From Lachnospiraceae bacterium MD329 (GTDB lineage: Bacteria > Bacillota > Clostridia > UBA1381), in contig VIQV01000023.1 of NCBI GenBank assembly GCA_010206265.1, positions 62,001 through 126,000 of the forward strand: a DNA stretch of 64,000 nt. Reading direction: 5' to 3'. Numbering within the stretch: the first letter of the stretch is position 1; the number at the start of each line of letters is the position of its first letter. The translations under genes were made by a program, and so were the position numbers. Shown piece by piece: positions 55,508 through 64,000 of this stretch. Under the pieces are notes generated by a model. That model was not told where the DNA came from. It saw only the letters and a program-made list of their open reading frames with translations, and did not search any database.

Positions 55508-57719
55508 TTCTTCTTTTCCTTCTATAATATTTTCTTTTTGGTTTTTCAACAGTTTTTTTTACTTCTTTCTTAGTAAAATTATTTAACAATTTTGATGAAC
55601 AATCTTTTTCAAGTACAAAATCAATTTGCCTCAATAAGATATTAGTATTTGCAAGAACAATCTTTACTGTATTTCCTACCGTATATATACGTTTTTTTCG
55701 CCTTCCAATAAGAGCAGATGTCTTTTCATCAAATTCATAATAATCATCTGTCATATTCTCTAAACGAATCAATCCTTCAACTGAATTGTCCAGTTCCACA
55801 AACATTCCAAATGAAGTCACACCTGACACTACCCCTTGAAAAACTTCTCCTATAAAATTGCTCATATATGCAGTTTTCATTAAATCATCGGTATCACGTT
55901 CAGTTTGTTCCGCATTAACCTCACATTCACTTGAATTTAATGCAGCAGAAGCAGTATATCCTTTTAGACGTTTCTGTGTATTTTCATCAAGTCTGCCGTC
56001 AATTAAAAGCTTTAAAATCCTATGAATAGCTAAATCAGGATAACGGCGTATCGGCGAAGTGAAATGACAATAGTATTTTGATGATAGTCCAAAATGCCCC
56101 AGACACTCGTCACTATATTTTGCTTTCATCAGTGATTGAAGCATTGTTCTTGAAATTATTCTTTCTTCCGGAGTATCAGTAACCTGTTCAAGTATTTTCT
56201 GCAATGCCTTAGGATGTACAGGATTATCACGGTCAATTTTGCCTTTTAAAGATAATCCGAATTGCAGCAAAAAACTATTAAACGCTTTGATTTTTTCGTC
56301 TGACGGTGCTTCGTGATTTCGATATATAAACGGTATCTCAGCCCAGAATGCGTATTCTGCTACAGTTTCATTTGCTATAAGCATAAACTCCTCAATCATC
56401 TTATTAGAAATACCGCGTATTTCCCGTTCAATTGAAACAGGCTTACCATTATCATCAACAATTATATGGCTTTCAGGAAATTCAAACTGGATTGCTCCGC
56501 GTTTTATACGCTTTTCACGAAGTATCTCCGCAAGATTTTTCATGTTTTTTAAAGTTGGCAAAAGTTTTTCATAACGATTGCAAAGCTCTATATCATTGTC
56601 TTCAAGGATAGAATTTACATTATTATATGTCATACGTTCTACAGAACGGATGACTCCTTTGACAAGTTGATGATTTAAAACATTTCCTTCACTTGATATT
56701 TCCATAAACAAGCTTAATGTAAATCTGTCAACATTTGGATTAAGACTGCATATTCCGTTTGACAGTTTTTCAGGCAGCATAGGAATTACTCTATCAGCAA
56801 GGTATACGCTTGTTCCGCGCTCATAAGCCTCAGTGTCAAGATGACTTCCCTCTGTTACATATTCTGTTACATCAGCAATATGAACTCCCAAGTGATAATT
56901 ATTATTACTATCAATAGTCAATGATACTGCATCATCAAAATCACGCGCGTCATCACCGTCTATTGTAAAAACAAGCATATCACGAAGGTCTTCCCTGCCC
57001 TTAATATCATTTATTTTATCTGGTATAAGTTCAGACTCTTTCAACGTTTCAATATCAAACTCCTGCTTTATATGATTTTCCAGTATAATACCTTCGATAC
57101 AGCTTTTCAAATCATCTTCATTACCAAGTATATTTGTAACTTCACCAAACACCATTCCCGTACTGCTGTACTTGGTTATCTCCGCAGATACTCTGTCACC
57201 TATTTCAGAATTCATCATCTTATCAAGTGAAATGCTTATTTTTGTATAAATTTTACGGTTATCTGGTCGTAAGTAAAAATAGCCGCCCTTTTCCTTATAT
57301 ATAACACCGACTACAGTTGAATTTCTTCTTTCCAAGACTTTGATAACTTTACCTTGACGCTTATGTTTCGTATCACCAATGTTTATCAAACGTACAAGTA
57401 CCTTGTCACTGTTAAGTGCATCCGCCATATCATCTCCGGATACAAATACATCTTCTCCCTCACATTCTATAAATCCAAAATATCCTTTAGCATTGCAGTT
57501 AAGTATCCCTGCGACCGTAGATGATTTATTATCAACTGCCGTATATCGGTTTTTCTTTGTGAGATAAATTTCTCCCTCCAAGCATAATGAATTTAAAATA
57601 TCGGCAAGAATTGGAATATCTTCTTTGGGTACGTCAAGAAACACTGACATTTCCTCCAGTGTTAAGGGAATATATTCTTTCGAGTTAATATAAGCAAGTA
57701 TTTTTTCTTTTCTGTTCAT
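55500..57719 (-). CDS. rnr: Ribonuclease R
   Basis: A processive 3'-5' exoribonuclease of the RNB family that degrades structured RNA and, with SmpB/tmRNA, defective mRNA. The 739-residue protein has an N-terminal winged helix, cold-shock domains (GYFGFIECEGEDVFVSGDDM, by GFIECEGEDVFV), the RNB catalytic core with DGDDARDFDDAVSL near residue 258 (metal aspartates) and HYCHFTSPIRRYPDLAIHR (by TSPIRRYPDL) near 555, and an S1 domain (GVVSGVTSFGMFVELDNSVEG, by VTSFGMFVELDNS). The C-terminus is basic (KRKYYRRKRRNG). AGGAGA is 7 nt from ATG 57719. It heads rnr-methyltransferase-mmcQ. Confidence 0.95.
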   Translation of the reverse strand: MNRKEKILAYINSKEYIPLTLEEMSVFLDVPKEDIPILADILNSLCLEGEIYLTKKNRYTAVDNKSSTVAGILNCNAKGYFGFIECEGEDVFVSGDDMADALNSDKVLVRLINIGDTKHKRQGKVIKVLERRNSTVVGVIYKEKGGYFYLRPDNRKIYTKISISLDKMMNSEIGDRVSAEITKYSSTGMVFGEVTNILGNEDDLKSCIEGIILENHIKQEFDIETLKESELIPDKINDIKGREDLRDMLVFTIDGDDARDFDDAVSLTIDSNNNYHLGVHIADVTEYVTEGSHLDTEAYERGTSVYLADRVIPMLPEKLSNGICSLNPNVDRFTLSLFMEISSEGNVLNHQLVKGVIRSVERMTYNNVNSILEDNDIELCNRYEKLLPTLKNMKNLAEILREKRIKRGAIQFEFPESHIIVDDNGKPVSIEREIRGISNKMIEEFMLIANETVAEYAFWAEIPFIYRNHEAPSDEKIKAFNSFLLQFGLSLKGKIDRDNPVHPKALQKILEQVTDTPEERIISRTMLQSLMKAKYSDECLGHFGLSSKYYCHFTSPIRRYPDLAIHRILKLLIDGRLDENTQKRLKGYTASAALNSSECEVNAEQTERDTDDLMKTAYMSNFIGEVFQGVVSGVTSFGMFVELDNSVEGLIRLENMTDDYYEFDEKTSALIGRRKKRIYTVGNTVKIVLANTNILLRQIDFVLEKDCSSKLLNNFTKKEVKKTVEKPKRKYYRRKRRNG

Positions 57720-57748
57720 AAATTTCTCCTGTTCATTCAATTACTAAT

Positions 57749-57776
57749 ATTTTATAACAAATACTTCATATGTCAA
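57749..57776 (-). promoter_or_regulatory. Sigma-A promoter for rnr
   Basis: On the minus strand perfect TTGACA (+ 57771-57776) is followed after 16 bp by TAAAAT (+ 57749-57754), about 30 nt before the rnr start. Confidence 0.6.
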
Positions 57777-57905
57777 GACTAAATTTCTACAGCATATTAT
57801 TGTTATGTTCTGGAAATACTGTATTTACACATATTATTTATGTAAAAAACTGTCTGAATAACTATTTTGTAATCTTTTTGTTACACTATAGTAATAAAAA
57901 TTTTA

Positions 57906-57934
57906 TTGACGAACACAAGATATGGAGGTATAAT
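57906..57934 (+). promoter_or_regulatory. Sigma-A promoter for secDF
   Basis: TTGACG (57906-57911), 17-bp spacer and perfect TATAAT (57929-57934). The GGAGG in the spacer is therefore not a ribosome site. The leader to secD is about 68 nt and contains a possible leaderless 11-codon frame. Confidence 0.75.
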
Positions 57935-58008
57935 AACTTTATGCTATTTTACTATGGATTTTTATGGTTAAAATAGAAATCCAAACAAAGAAAGGAATGG
58001 AAACGCAA

Positions 58009-59307
58009 ATGAGAAAAAAAAGCGTAATTACTCTTTGTTTCGTTGTAGCAATTGCAGTAATCCTTAATATTGTTGCCTTTTATGGTTTCAATCTGGCAGG
58101 ATTTTCATACGGCGGTATGTTCGACGAAGAAAAGGGTATCAGAAAGGGTATTGATATTGCCGGCGGTTCAGTTATAACTTTCCAGGCTAATACCGATGCA
58201 CCGACAGAAGATCAGATGAAGTCTGTTGAATCAATATTCCAGACTCGTATGACAAATGCAGGTTACACAGAAGCTCGTATTTCACAGGGTGAAAACGGTA
58301 AAATAACCGTTGAAATCCCATCAGTTACAAATACTGATGAAGCTGCTGAACTTCTTGGTAACACAGCAAAACTTACTTTTAATGATGCTGACGGAAACAT
58401 TGTTCTTGACGGAGCAACAGATATAAAGGACGCATCATACGAGTACGGACCTATTGACCAGAACGGTCCTTCTATCCCCCACGTTAAAGTTGAATTCAAT
58501 ACTGAGGCACAGCAGAAATTTGCTGAGGCAACAAAGAATGCAGCCGCTCGTTCGGGAGAAAACAAGAACTTTATAGCAATACAAATGGACGGTGAAAACA
58601 TTTCAACTCCAAGCGTAAGTCAGGAAATCAATTCTGCGTCTTGCGTAATTTCAGGAAGTTTTACTCCTGAAACAGCTGAAATGCTTGCAAGCCAGATTAA
58701 ATCAGGTCAGCTGCCTTTTGACTTAACTGTTATTTCAAAAGAAACAGTTGGTGCAGAGCTTGGTCCAGAAGCATTAAAAATGAGTCTTATTGCTGCTGCA
58801 ATCGGTATTCTTCTTATAATGCTGTTTATGGTTATTATGTACAGAATCCCCGGACTTATTGCAGATATTTCTCTTGCAATTTATGTCGGACTTATCGGTT
58901 TGGCTATGGGAGTATTTCACGTTAATCTAAGTCTTTCGGGTATTGCAGGTATTGTGCTGTCCATTGGTATGGCGGTTGATGCCGACTGTATTATATTCGA
59001 AAGAATGAAAGAGGAACTGAGAATAGGAAAAACAATTAAGGCATCTGTTTCATCAGGTTTTGACAAAGCATTCTCAGCTATTCTTGACTCAAATGTGACA
59101 ACAATTATTTCCTGTGTAGTTCTTTATATTTCAGGTATAGGCGCTGTAACAGGCTTTGCAACAACTCTTGGTATAGGTGTTGTATTAAGTATGTTTACTG
59201 CTATCGTTATCACAAAGTTCCTTTTAAAGCAGCTTGTTGGTATCGGTATCGAAAACAGAAGCTTATTCTATAGTACAAAGGCTAAAAAAGGAGGTGCGGA
59301 AGAATAA
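58009..59307 (+). CDS. secD: Protein translocase subunit SecD
   Basis: A proton-driven membrane factor that aids late steps of Sec export. The 432-residue protein has a first membrane helix (about residues 5-27), the family motif GGMFDEEKGIRKGIDIAGGSVI (by RKGIDIAGGSVI) near residue 45, a large external P1 region, and five further helices in the C-terminal 190 residues containing GIVLSIGMAVDADCIIFERMKEEL (by GMAVDADCIIFERMKEE). The ATG at 58009 is chosen (AAGGA 12 nt upstream, family-like MRKKSVIT start); ATG 57997 abuts the ribosome site and ATG 57964 has none. Its stop overlaps the secF start (TAATG). Confidence 0.93.
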   Translation: MRKKSVITLCFVVAIAVILNIVAFYGFNLAGFSYGGMFDEEKGIRKGIDIAGGSVITFQANTDAPTEDQMKSVESIFQTRMTNAGYTEARISQGENGKITVEIPSVTNTDEAAELLGNTAKLTFNDADGNIVLDGATDIKDASYEYGPIDQNGPSIPHVKVEFNTEAQQKFAEATKNAAARSGENKNFIAIQMDGENISTPSVSQEINSASCVISGSFTPETAEMLASQIKSGQLPFDLTVISKETVGAELGPEALKMSLIAAAIGILLIMLFMVIMYRIPGLIADISLAIYVGLIGLAMGVFHVNLSLSGIAGIVLSIGMAVDADCIIFERMKEELRIGKTIKASVSSGFDKAFSAILDSNVTTIISCVVLYISGIGAVTGFATTLGIGVVLSMFTAIVITKFLLKQLVGIGIENRSLFYSTKAKKGGAEE

Positions 59308-60224
59308 TGAAAGAATTGACTAAAAACAGATGGAAATTTGTGCTTATCCCCGCACTTGTTATTGCAATCGGTATTATAATGTATATTGTCCACGGTGGAT
59401 TTAACTTTGACGTTGAATTTATGGGCGGTGTAAGAATGCAGGTTAATATGCATTCTGAGTTTGATAACAAAGAAATCGTTGATTTAATTCAGACTAATAC
59501 AACGGATACAGTGTCCGCAACAGTTCAGAAAGGTTCTACAAATGAAATCGCCGTTATTAAGACACCTCCTGTTGAGGATAATGTGAAAACCGAAATTTTC
59601 AATGCTATAAAGGACAAGTATTCACTTCAGGATTCTGATTTAATCAGTGAATCGTCTGCGTCAGCAAGCTTTGGTTTGGAAACACAAAGAAAAGCGTTAA
59701 TGTATACTCTTCTTGCTATCATATGTATATTGATTTATATAGCAATAAGATTCGAATGGCGCAGTGCCGTTATGGCTGTAGTCGCATTAGCAATAAATGT
59801 TGTGGTTATGGCTGCGGTTTATACAATTACAAATATTCCGCTTAATACCACCTTTATTGCGGCAATGCTTACGGTTATCGGATATTCTATCAATAATACA
59901 ATCGTTATATTTGACAGAATACGCGAAAATCAGAAAATGCGTAAAAAGGACGAAACAATATCTGCAATGGTTGATAGAAGTATTTTTGAAACAATGGGGC
60001 GTACCATTAATTCAACTATTACAACACTTATTACAATCGTTCTTATATATATCTTGGGTGTATCTACAATAAAAGATTTTTCACTTCCTCTTATAGTAGG
60101 TATTATCGCAGGTGCATACACTTCAATATTTATTGCAAGTACCTTCTGGGCTGCTTGGAGAGAATCAGAAATGAAAGCTAAAGCCGCTGCTGCTCAGGAA
60201 AGAAAATCTAAAAAGAAAAAATAA
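59307..60224 (+). CDS. secF: Protein translocase subunit SecF
   Basis: Partner of SecD in the translocase accessory complex. The 305-residue protein has an N-terminal helix (about residues 9-29), GGFNFDVEFMGGVRMQVNM near residue 30 (the FxGG motif), an external P4 domain and five membrane helices, with TVIGYSINNTIVIFDRIRENQ near residue 190, matching the conserved SecF VIGYSxNDTVVxFDRxRE motif except that D is N. The C-terminus is lysine-rich (ERKSKKKK). AGGAGG lies in the end of secD; the start overlaps the secD stop. Confidence 0.94.
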   Translation: MKELTKNRWKFVLIPALVIAIGIIMYIVHGGFNFDVEFMGGVRMQVNMHSEFDNKEIVDLIQTNTTDTVSATVQKGSTNEIAVIKTPPVEDNVKTEIFNAIKDKYSLQDSDLISESSASASFGLETQRKALMYTLLAIICILIYIAIRFEWRSAVMAVVALAINVVVMAAVYTITNIPLNTTFIAAMLTVIGYSINNTIVIFDRIRENQKMRKKDETISAMVDRSIFETMGRTINSTITTLITIVLIYILGVSTIKDFSLPLIVGIIAGAYTSIFIASTFWAAWRESEMKAKAAAAQERKSKKKK

Positions 60225-60245
60225 TGGTTATGGTATAGACCATTA
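60222..60245 (+). terminator. Weak hairpin at the secF stop codon
   Basis: TAATGGT (60222-60228, including the secF stop) and ACCATTA (60239-60245) pair perfectly with a 10-nt loop. It lacks a T-run, so termination is doubtful. Confidence 0.35.
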
Positions 60246-60251
60246 ATAATG

Positions 60252-60299
60252 TAGACAAACATCTCCTTTTGTGATATAATATATGTATCTCAAAAGGAG
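60252..60299 (+). promoter_or_regulatory. Promoter of the AraC-type regulator with an operator-like inverted repeat
   Basis: TAGACA (60252-60257) and perfect TATAAT (60275-60280) are 17 bp apart. The -10 is enclosed by a perfect 9-bp inverted repeat, CTCCTTTTG (60263-60271) and CAAAAGGAG (60291-60299). The repeat could be an operator for autoregulation. Confidence 0.6.
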
Positions 60300-60343
60300 T
60301 GTTTTGTTATAATCGGTTTATGGATATGAAAGGAAACTGAATT

Positions 60344-61210
60344 ATGCGTCTTAGCGAAGACGAGATAGAAATATCTTATGGAAAAACTATATTATTTTAT
60401 CAGTCAATAACAGAATCAGGTAAACGCCGTGGAATATATGAGCACCATCATACAGCTATTGAAATTTCTCTTTGCTGTAAGGGGAGCGGTGCATATATAA
60501 TAAACGGTAAAGAGCATCCTATTTCGCCATATGATATTATTATTCACGCCAGTGATGAACCTCATTATCTGACTAAAATAATAGAAGGTGAAGCCATTGA
60601 AATGCTTAATATCCGTTTTGAACCAATGCTGTTATGGTCTGATAAGGAACTGTCGTGGCTTATGCAGTTTTTTATGAAAGAAAATCGCTGTCGAAAAAAT
60701 AAGATTAGTTCTTCAAATCCTATTGCTTCGGAAATAAGCCGACTTTTTCTTGAAATCAAAAAAGAAGTAGATACAAAAGACGTAGGATATGAACTTATGG
60801 TAAAAACACTGTTGATAAATATTCTTGTTATTATTAACAGAGCATATACAAGTATTCCTGAGAATTATCAGATTGAAGGTGTTTCCCATACATCAAAACA
60901 GCTGGAGAAAGCGCTGATGTTTATAAATGAGAATATAGAAAATAAGCTTACTCTTGATATTATTGCACAAAGTGCGGCAATGAATAAAACTTATTTTTCA
61001 AGTTGTTTTAAAAAATTAAACGGAATCAGTTTATGGGACTATATTACGATTAAACGAGTTGAAAAAGCAATTGAATTATTAAAGACAACAAATCTTACAA
61101 AAATAGATATTGCAATGAAATGCGGTTTTAACAGTTCCGCAAACTTCTATAAAGCTTTTAGACGTGTTACTGGCAAGAATCCAAGTTTCTTCTCACGCGG
61201 CAACAATTAA
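60344..61210 (+). CDS. AraC-family transcriptional regulator, probable hexuronate regulator
   Basis: A 288-residue regulator with a cupin sensor domain (about residues 10-120: YEHHHTAIEISLCCKGSG, IHASDEPHYLT) and a C-terminal AraC double helix-turn-helix (about 185-285: LTLDIIAQSAAMNKTYFSSCFKKLNG, by IIAQSAAMNKTYFSSCF; then IDIAMKCGFNSSANFYKAFRRV). It converges on a hexuronate degradation operon, so control of that operon by a sugar-acid ligand is inferred. AAAGGA is about 10 nt from the ATG. Its stop codon lies in the loop of its own terminator. Confidence 0.9.
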   Translation: MRLSEDEIEISYGKTILFYQSITESGKRRGIYEHHHTAIEISLCCKGSGAYIINGKEHPISPYDIIIHASDEPHYLTKIIEGEAIEMLNIRFEPMLLWSDKELSWLMQFFMKENRCRKNKISSSNPIASEISRLFLEIKKEVDTKDVGYELMVKTLLINILVIINRAYTSIPENYQIEGVSHTSKQLEKALMFINENIENKLTLDIIAQSAAMNKTYFSSCFKKLNGISLWDYITIKRVEKAIELLKTTNLTKIDIAMKCGFNSSANFYKAFRRVTGKNPSFFSRGNN

Positions 61211-61230
61211 TAGCCGCGTGAGAAGTTTTT
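61189..61230 (+). terminator. Terminator of the AraC gene; its stop codon lies in the loop
   Basis: A perfect 13-bp stem CTTCTCACGCGGC/GCCGCGTGAGAAG with an 11-nt loop is followed by TTTTT. The left arm is the last coding sequence and the TAA (61208-61210) is in the loop. The opposite strand lacks a T-run, so it works for one direction. Confidence 0.92.
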
Positions 61231-61232
61231 AT

Positions 61233-62189
61233 TTAATCAAATTTAATATTTAATGTTTCTGCTATACCTCGTATATATCCTGCCGCAAACAGATTACCTA
61301 ATACAGCATAGCCAAGATTACTGTTATCTTCACCTGCCATAGATGGTGTGTGGTCTGCGCGGACAACGCAATCAGGAGCGTATTTAGCCGCATATTTCAT
61401 TAATTTAACCATATCAGTAGGTCCATTATCGTGAAATGTTTCTCTAAAATTGTATCTCTCCCCTTCTACATCACGAAAATGCAGAAATTCAATTCTATTA
61501 CCAAACTCCTTTATAAGTTCAAATACATCACAACCCATAAGAGAAAAACAGGACTGACAAAAAGTAATCTTATGAGATGGGCTGTCTGACATTGACAGTA
61601 TTCTTCTGTATGCGTCTGCACTTATTACTATTCGTGAATATCCAAGCAGCAGCGGAATTGGAGGATCGTCAGGGTGAAGACACATTACAACACCTGCTTT
61701 TTCTGCTACAGGAATAACAGTACGAAGAAAATATTCATAATTATCCCACATCTGTTCAGCTGTAACTTTGACAGGCAGTTTTTCAGAATTATCTATATTA
61801 AATCCGCAGGTTACTGCATTTCCACGTTCTTTTAAGTCAGTATCGGTTCTGTACCAGCCCACACCGCCCATAAAATTATAGCATAGCATTTTAATTCCGA
61901 GTCTACCCATATTTTCAAGCATTCTGCAATATTTCTTTAAATCCTCATCCCTGCCGTCAAGACCGAGTTTTATTCTATCCATATTAAACTCGTCCCCCTC
62001 CAGACCATATAAGGTTAAACCCGTTTTTTCAAAAGAATCACGCACTTTTTTTAGGGATTCGTAGTCAGACGGGTCATTTAAGCCTGTAATCTCCGGAGCT
62101 GCTTTTGTAATTGCATATTTTATGCCTAACTGCGCGGCTAAATTCCATTGTGTACTCTCTTTTGCCGGCAGCATCATTGCCATTTTCAT
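61233..62189 (-). CDS. uxuA: Mannonate dehydratase
   Basis: Dehydrates D-mannonate to 2-keto-3-deoxygluconate in hexuronate breakdown. The 318-residue TIM-barrel protein is a short member of the UxuA family. Visible are YNFMGGVGWYRTDTDL near residue 104, CLHPDDPPIPLLLGYSRI (metal histidine) near 170, TFCQSCFSLMG near 210, EFLHFRDVEG near 234 and VRADHTPSMAGED near 273. GGAGG lies about 9 nt before the ATG at 62189. It is the last gene of the leftward uxaC-SDR-uxuA operon. Confidence 0.93.
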   Translation of the reverse strand: MKMAMMLPAKESTQWNLAAQLGIKYAITKAAPEITGLNDPSDYESLKKVRDSFEKTGLTLYGLEGDEFNMDRIKLGLDGRDEDLKKYCRMLENMGRLGIKMLCYNFMGGVGWYRTDTDLKERGNAVTCGFNIDNSEKLPVKVTAEQMWDNYEYFLRTVIPVAEKAGVVMCLHPDDPPIPLLLGYSRIVISADAYRRILSMSDSPSHKITFCQSCFSLMGCDVFELIKEFGNRIEFLHFRDVEGERYNFRETFHDNGPTDMVKLMKYAAKYAPDCVVRADHTPSMAGEDNSNLGYAVLGNLFAAGYIRGIAETLNIKFD

Positions 62190-62210
62190 TTTTAAATTCC
62201 TCCGTAAAAT

Positions 62211-63056
62211 TTATACTCCGCTGCGTGTCAGAAAACCACCGTCAACAGGAACGGTGATACCGCTGACAAATGCAGATTTTTCGTCATTTAATAGCCATTC
62301 TGCTGTTCCAAGCAAATCATCTGCTTTGCCAAAACGTTCCATAGGAGTATGGTCAATAACGCTTTGTCCACGAGGTGAAAGACCTGTTTCGGGTGTGCCA
62401 AGAAACTTTTCACTGCGTTCATTTGCAAAAAAACCTGGGGCAATCGCATTAACTCTTATTCCTGCAGGCGCAAGATACGCAGCAAGCCATTTTGTAAGGG
62501 CCATAACCGCTGATTTGCTCATCGCATATGCAGGTACTTTAGTAAGCGGACAATAACTGTTCATCGACGCAAAATTTATAATTGAACCACCGCCGTTTTG
62601 AGCCATCTGACGTCCAAAAATTCGAGATGGAATTACACTGCCTATAGTGTTTATTTTCAATACATCCTCAAAAGCATTCATATCAATATTAAAAAAGCCT
62701 TTAAATTCTGTACTATTATCCAGCTCTAATTCTCCCTGCTCAAAGCATTTGTTTGTAGTCATAACCTTTCCGTTGTTTCCGCCTGCTCCGTTTACAAGAA
62801 ATTTGCAAGGTCCAAAACGCTCGCCGATTTTTTTTGCAATTTCACACATTCTTTTTTCATCGGTAACATCACACGCCGCAATCATACTTTCTCCGCCAAA
62901 ATCATCTATCACATTTTTTACAGCTTTGAGTTTTTCCTCAGTTCTGCCTATAAGTACAACACGAGCTCCTTTTCGAGCTAAATCAACTGCAATTGCAGAA
63001 CAAAGTGTACCGCCTGCGCCTGTTACTACAGCTGTTTTACCTTTAAAATAATCCAT
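62211..63056 (-). CDS. SDR oxidoreductase, probable D-mannonate oxidoreductase/fructuronate reductase
   Basis: A 281-residue short-chain dehydrogenase. TGAGGTLCSAIAVDL near residue 13 binds NAD(P), NGAGGNNGK near 88 follows, the catalytic set is S (INFASMNSYCP), Y and K (YAMSKSAVMALTKW) near 150-175, and APGFFANERSE is near 200. Between uxaC and uxuA, the step it most likely supplies is reduction of fructuronate to mannonate, as done by SDR-type UxuB proteins in other Firmicutes. GGAGG is 5 nt from ATG 63056; the uxaC stop lies 1 nt upstream of the start. Confidence 0.88.
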   Translation of the reverse strand: MDYFKGKTAVVTGAGGTLCSAIAVDLARKGARVVLIGRTEEKLKAVKNVIDDFGGESMIAACDVTDEKRMCEIAKKIGERFGPCKFLVNGAGGNNGKVMTTNKCFEQGELELDNSTEFKGFFNIDMNAFEDVLKINTIGSVIPSRIFGRQMAQNGGGSIINFASMNSYCPLTKVPAYAMSKSAVMALTKWLAAYLAPAGIRVNAIAPGFFANERSEKFLGTPETGLSPRGQSVIDHTPMERFGKADDLLGTAEWLLNDEKSAFVSGITVPVDGGFLTRSGV

Positions 63057-63057
63057 T

Positions 63058-64000
63058 TTATGCCTCCATTCCTGCAGCTGACGCCGCATTTAAATAACAT
63101 ATACGTTCAATCATTTCACCCAGAAAGTTAAGGTCTGCGTCAAATTCACCGCTTTTAACTTTTCTGCCAATCCATACGCATAATACACGTCTAAAATATT
63201 CGTGTCTGACAAACGATAAAATACTTCGTGAGTCAGTTGTCATTCCTATAAATTCATACAGCAATCCAAAAGAACTGATACTGTCCAGCATACCGTATAT
63301 TCCCTGATAATGGTCACACCACCACCAGGCAGGTCCCTGCTGAATTAACGCCGATACACCATCACGGCTATATGAGCCTTCCAGAATTGCTATTTCAGCA
63401 TTGCTGGCAGGATTCAATGTAAACAATATTGTTCTTGGAATGCCATTTTCACCGTGTTCAATATCATCCAAAAGCTGTGCAATATGTCGGGTATCCACCC
63501 TGCCTATTCCTGCAAAGCCTCCTGCCGCACCTACAGCATTTCTTAAGCGTGTGCTTGTATATCTCATTGCTCCGATATGAAGTTGCATAACCCAGCCTTG
63601 CAGTGCATATTCGTTTCCTGCTATTCTTAAAAGCTCGGAATTAAGATATGCCATATCCTCAACATTCAGTTCTTCTCCTTGAATAATTTTTTGCAACCTT
63701 TTATTATTGTTACCATCGTCGCACTTATAATAAAAATTATAGTCAAGCGCGTGGTCAGCGAAACGACAACCGGCAAGATGAAATACCTCACAACGTTTGT
63801 GTATTGCTTTTTTCAGACTGTCAAGAGAACTTATTTGAACACCTGTATTGTCTTCAAGTTCTCTTATAAATTCAGCTGTTATGTTATTCATATCATCACC
63901 GCGCAATGACGGAGAGTGTATTTTATTTTTCTCAAATTGAGATATATCACTGTTAATCGTCATACAAGGGGCGCAATACTCAATATTAAATCTTGACAGT
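63058..64000 (-). CDS. uxaC: Glucuronate isomerase UxaC, C-terminal part (cut by the window edge)
   Basis: Isomerises glucuronate to fructuronate (and galacturonate to tagaturonate), the first step of hexuronate breakdown. The frame is open to the right edge; 313 of about 465 residues are seen. Family motifs include HLAGCRFADHALDYNFYY (by CRFADHALDY), ALQGWVMQLHIGAMRYTSTRL (by WVMQLHIGAMR), GGFAGIGRVDTRHIAQLLD (by GIGRVDTRHIAQL), AWWWCDHYQGI and GMTTDSRSILSFVRHEYFRR (by TDSRSILSFVRHEYFRR). The ATG at 63963 is internal. It is the first visible gene of the leftward operon; any promoter is outside the window. Confidence 0.95.
   Translation of the reverse strand, partial: LSRFNIEYCAPCMTINSDISQFEKNKIHSPSLRGDDMNNITAEFIRELEDNTGVQISSLDSLKKAIHKRCEVFHLAGCRFADHALDYNFYYKCDDGNNNKRLQKIIQGEELNVEDMAYLNSELLRIAGNEYALQGWVMQLHIGAMRYTSTRLRNAVGAAGGFAGIGRVDTRHIAQLLDDIEHGENGIPRTILFTLNPASNAEIAILEGSYSRDGVSALIQQGPAWWWCDHYQGIYGMLDSISSFGLLYEFIGMTTDSRSILSFVRHEYFRRVLCVWIGRKVKSGEFDADLNFLGEMIERICYLNAASAAGMEA

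Noticed and set aside
57941-57976. 11-codon frame MLFYYGFLWLK in the secDF leader, as a SecM/VemP-like regulatory peptide
   Set aside because: The GGAGG before it is in the promoter spacer and would not be transcribed. Only a leaderless start is possible, and no arrest motif or structure was seen.
63904-63963. ATG at 63963 as the true start of a shortened UxaC
   Set aside because: The frame stays open to the right edge and the protein has the C-terminal two thirds of the family, so this is truncation by the window, not a short gene.

Overview
The window is ordinary chromosome of a low-G+C, endospore-forming member of the Clostridia (Bacillota). The evidence is strong AGGAGG-type ribosome sites, TTGACA/TATAAT promoters, a T-box leader, Rex, a class II aldolase, an LTA-synthase-type sulfatase and a broad set of sporulation genes: spoIIGA-sigE-sigG, a spoIVFB-like protease, yunB and a 22-codon spoVM. 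I see no rRNA, tRNA, insertion sequence, prophage or CRISPR array. No gene looks frameshifted. Only dnaG (left edge) and uxaC (right edge) are cut by the window.

Layout. 1-6.5 kb: end of dnaG, rpoD, prmA, a flavodiiron-like protein that has lost its metal ligands, pgi and a small P-loop protein. 6.5-12 kb: thrC, galK, then the sporulation cluster spoIIGA-sigE-sigG behind a Spo0A-type promoter. 12-22 kb: a CdaR-type regulator, a CtpA-like protease, an LTA-synthase-type sulfatase, a leftward group (zinc-ribbon protein, fba, polysaccharide deacetylase), an OGG1-type glycosylase, an M18 aminopeptidase and a SpoIVFB-like protease. 22-29 kb: ftsK/spoIIIE, ygiQ and folD, then a leftward MOP-family flippase. 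29-36.4 kb: aspS and a five-gene Gld-type ABC operon ending in an esterase. 36.4-36.7 kb: a leftward pair of very small genes, an unknown 54-residue membrane protein and spoVM. 36.8-42 kb: nfeD-SPFH, a small membrane protein, aconitase-rex and a P-loop/Asp23 fusion. 42-53 kb: uvrB, an uncharacterised gene, uvrA, T-box-thrS, yunB, ligA and an M20 amidohydrolase. 53-60 kb: a GME-fold-like protein, a leftward rnr/methyltransferase/MmcQ operon and secD-secF. 60-64 kb: an AraC regulator convergent with a leftward hexuronate operon (uxaC, SDR reductase, uxuA).

How the parts connect. Several loci form one developmental programme. Spo0A boxes sit upstream of spoIIGA-sigE. SpoIIGA would activate pro-sigma-E. 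Three other sporulation loci (spoIVFB-like, yunB, spoVM pair) share a CATA(C/G)TATA element resembling mother-cell sigma-factor -10 sites. The other recurrent theme is compact RNA architecture: stop codons in terminator loops, ribosome sites inside hairpin arms, a promoter that implies a leaderless mRNA, and a 122-nt out-of-frame ygiQ/folD overlap. I do not see a clearly new defence or mobile system. The best candidates for undescribed biology are the spoVM-linked 54-residue membrane protein, the metal-free flavodiiron paralogue, the Gld-type ABC operon and the P-loop/Asp23 fusion next to rex.
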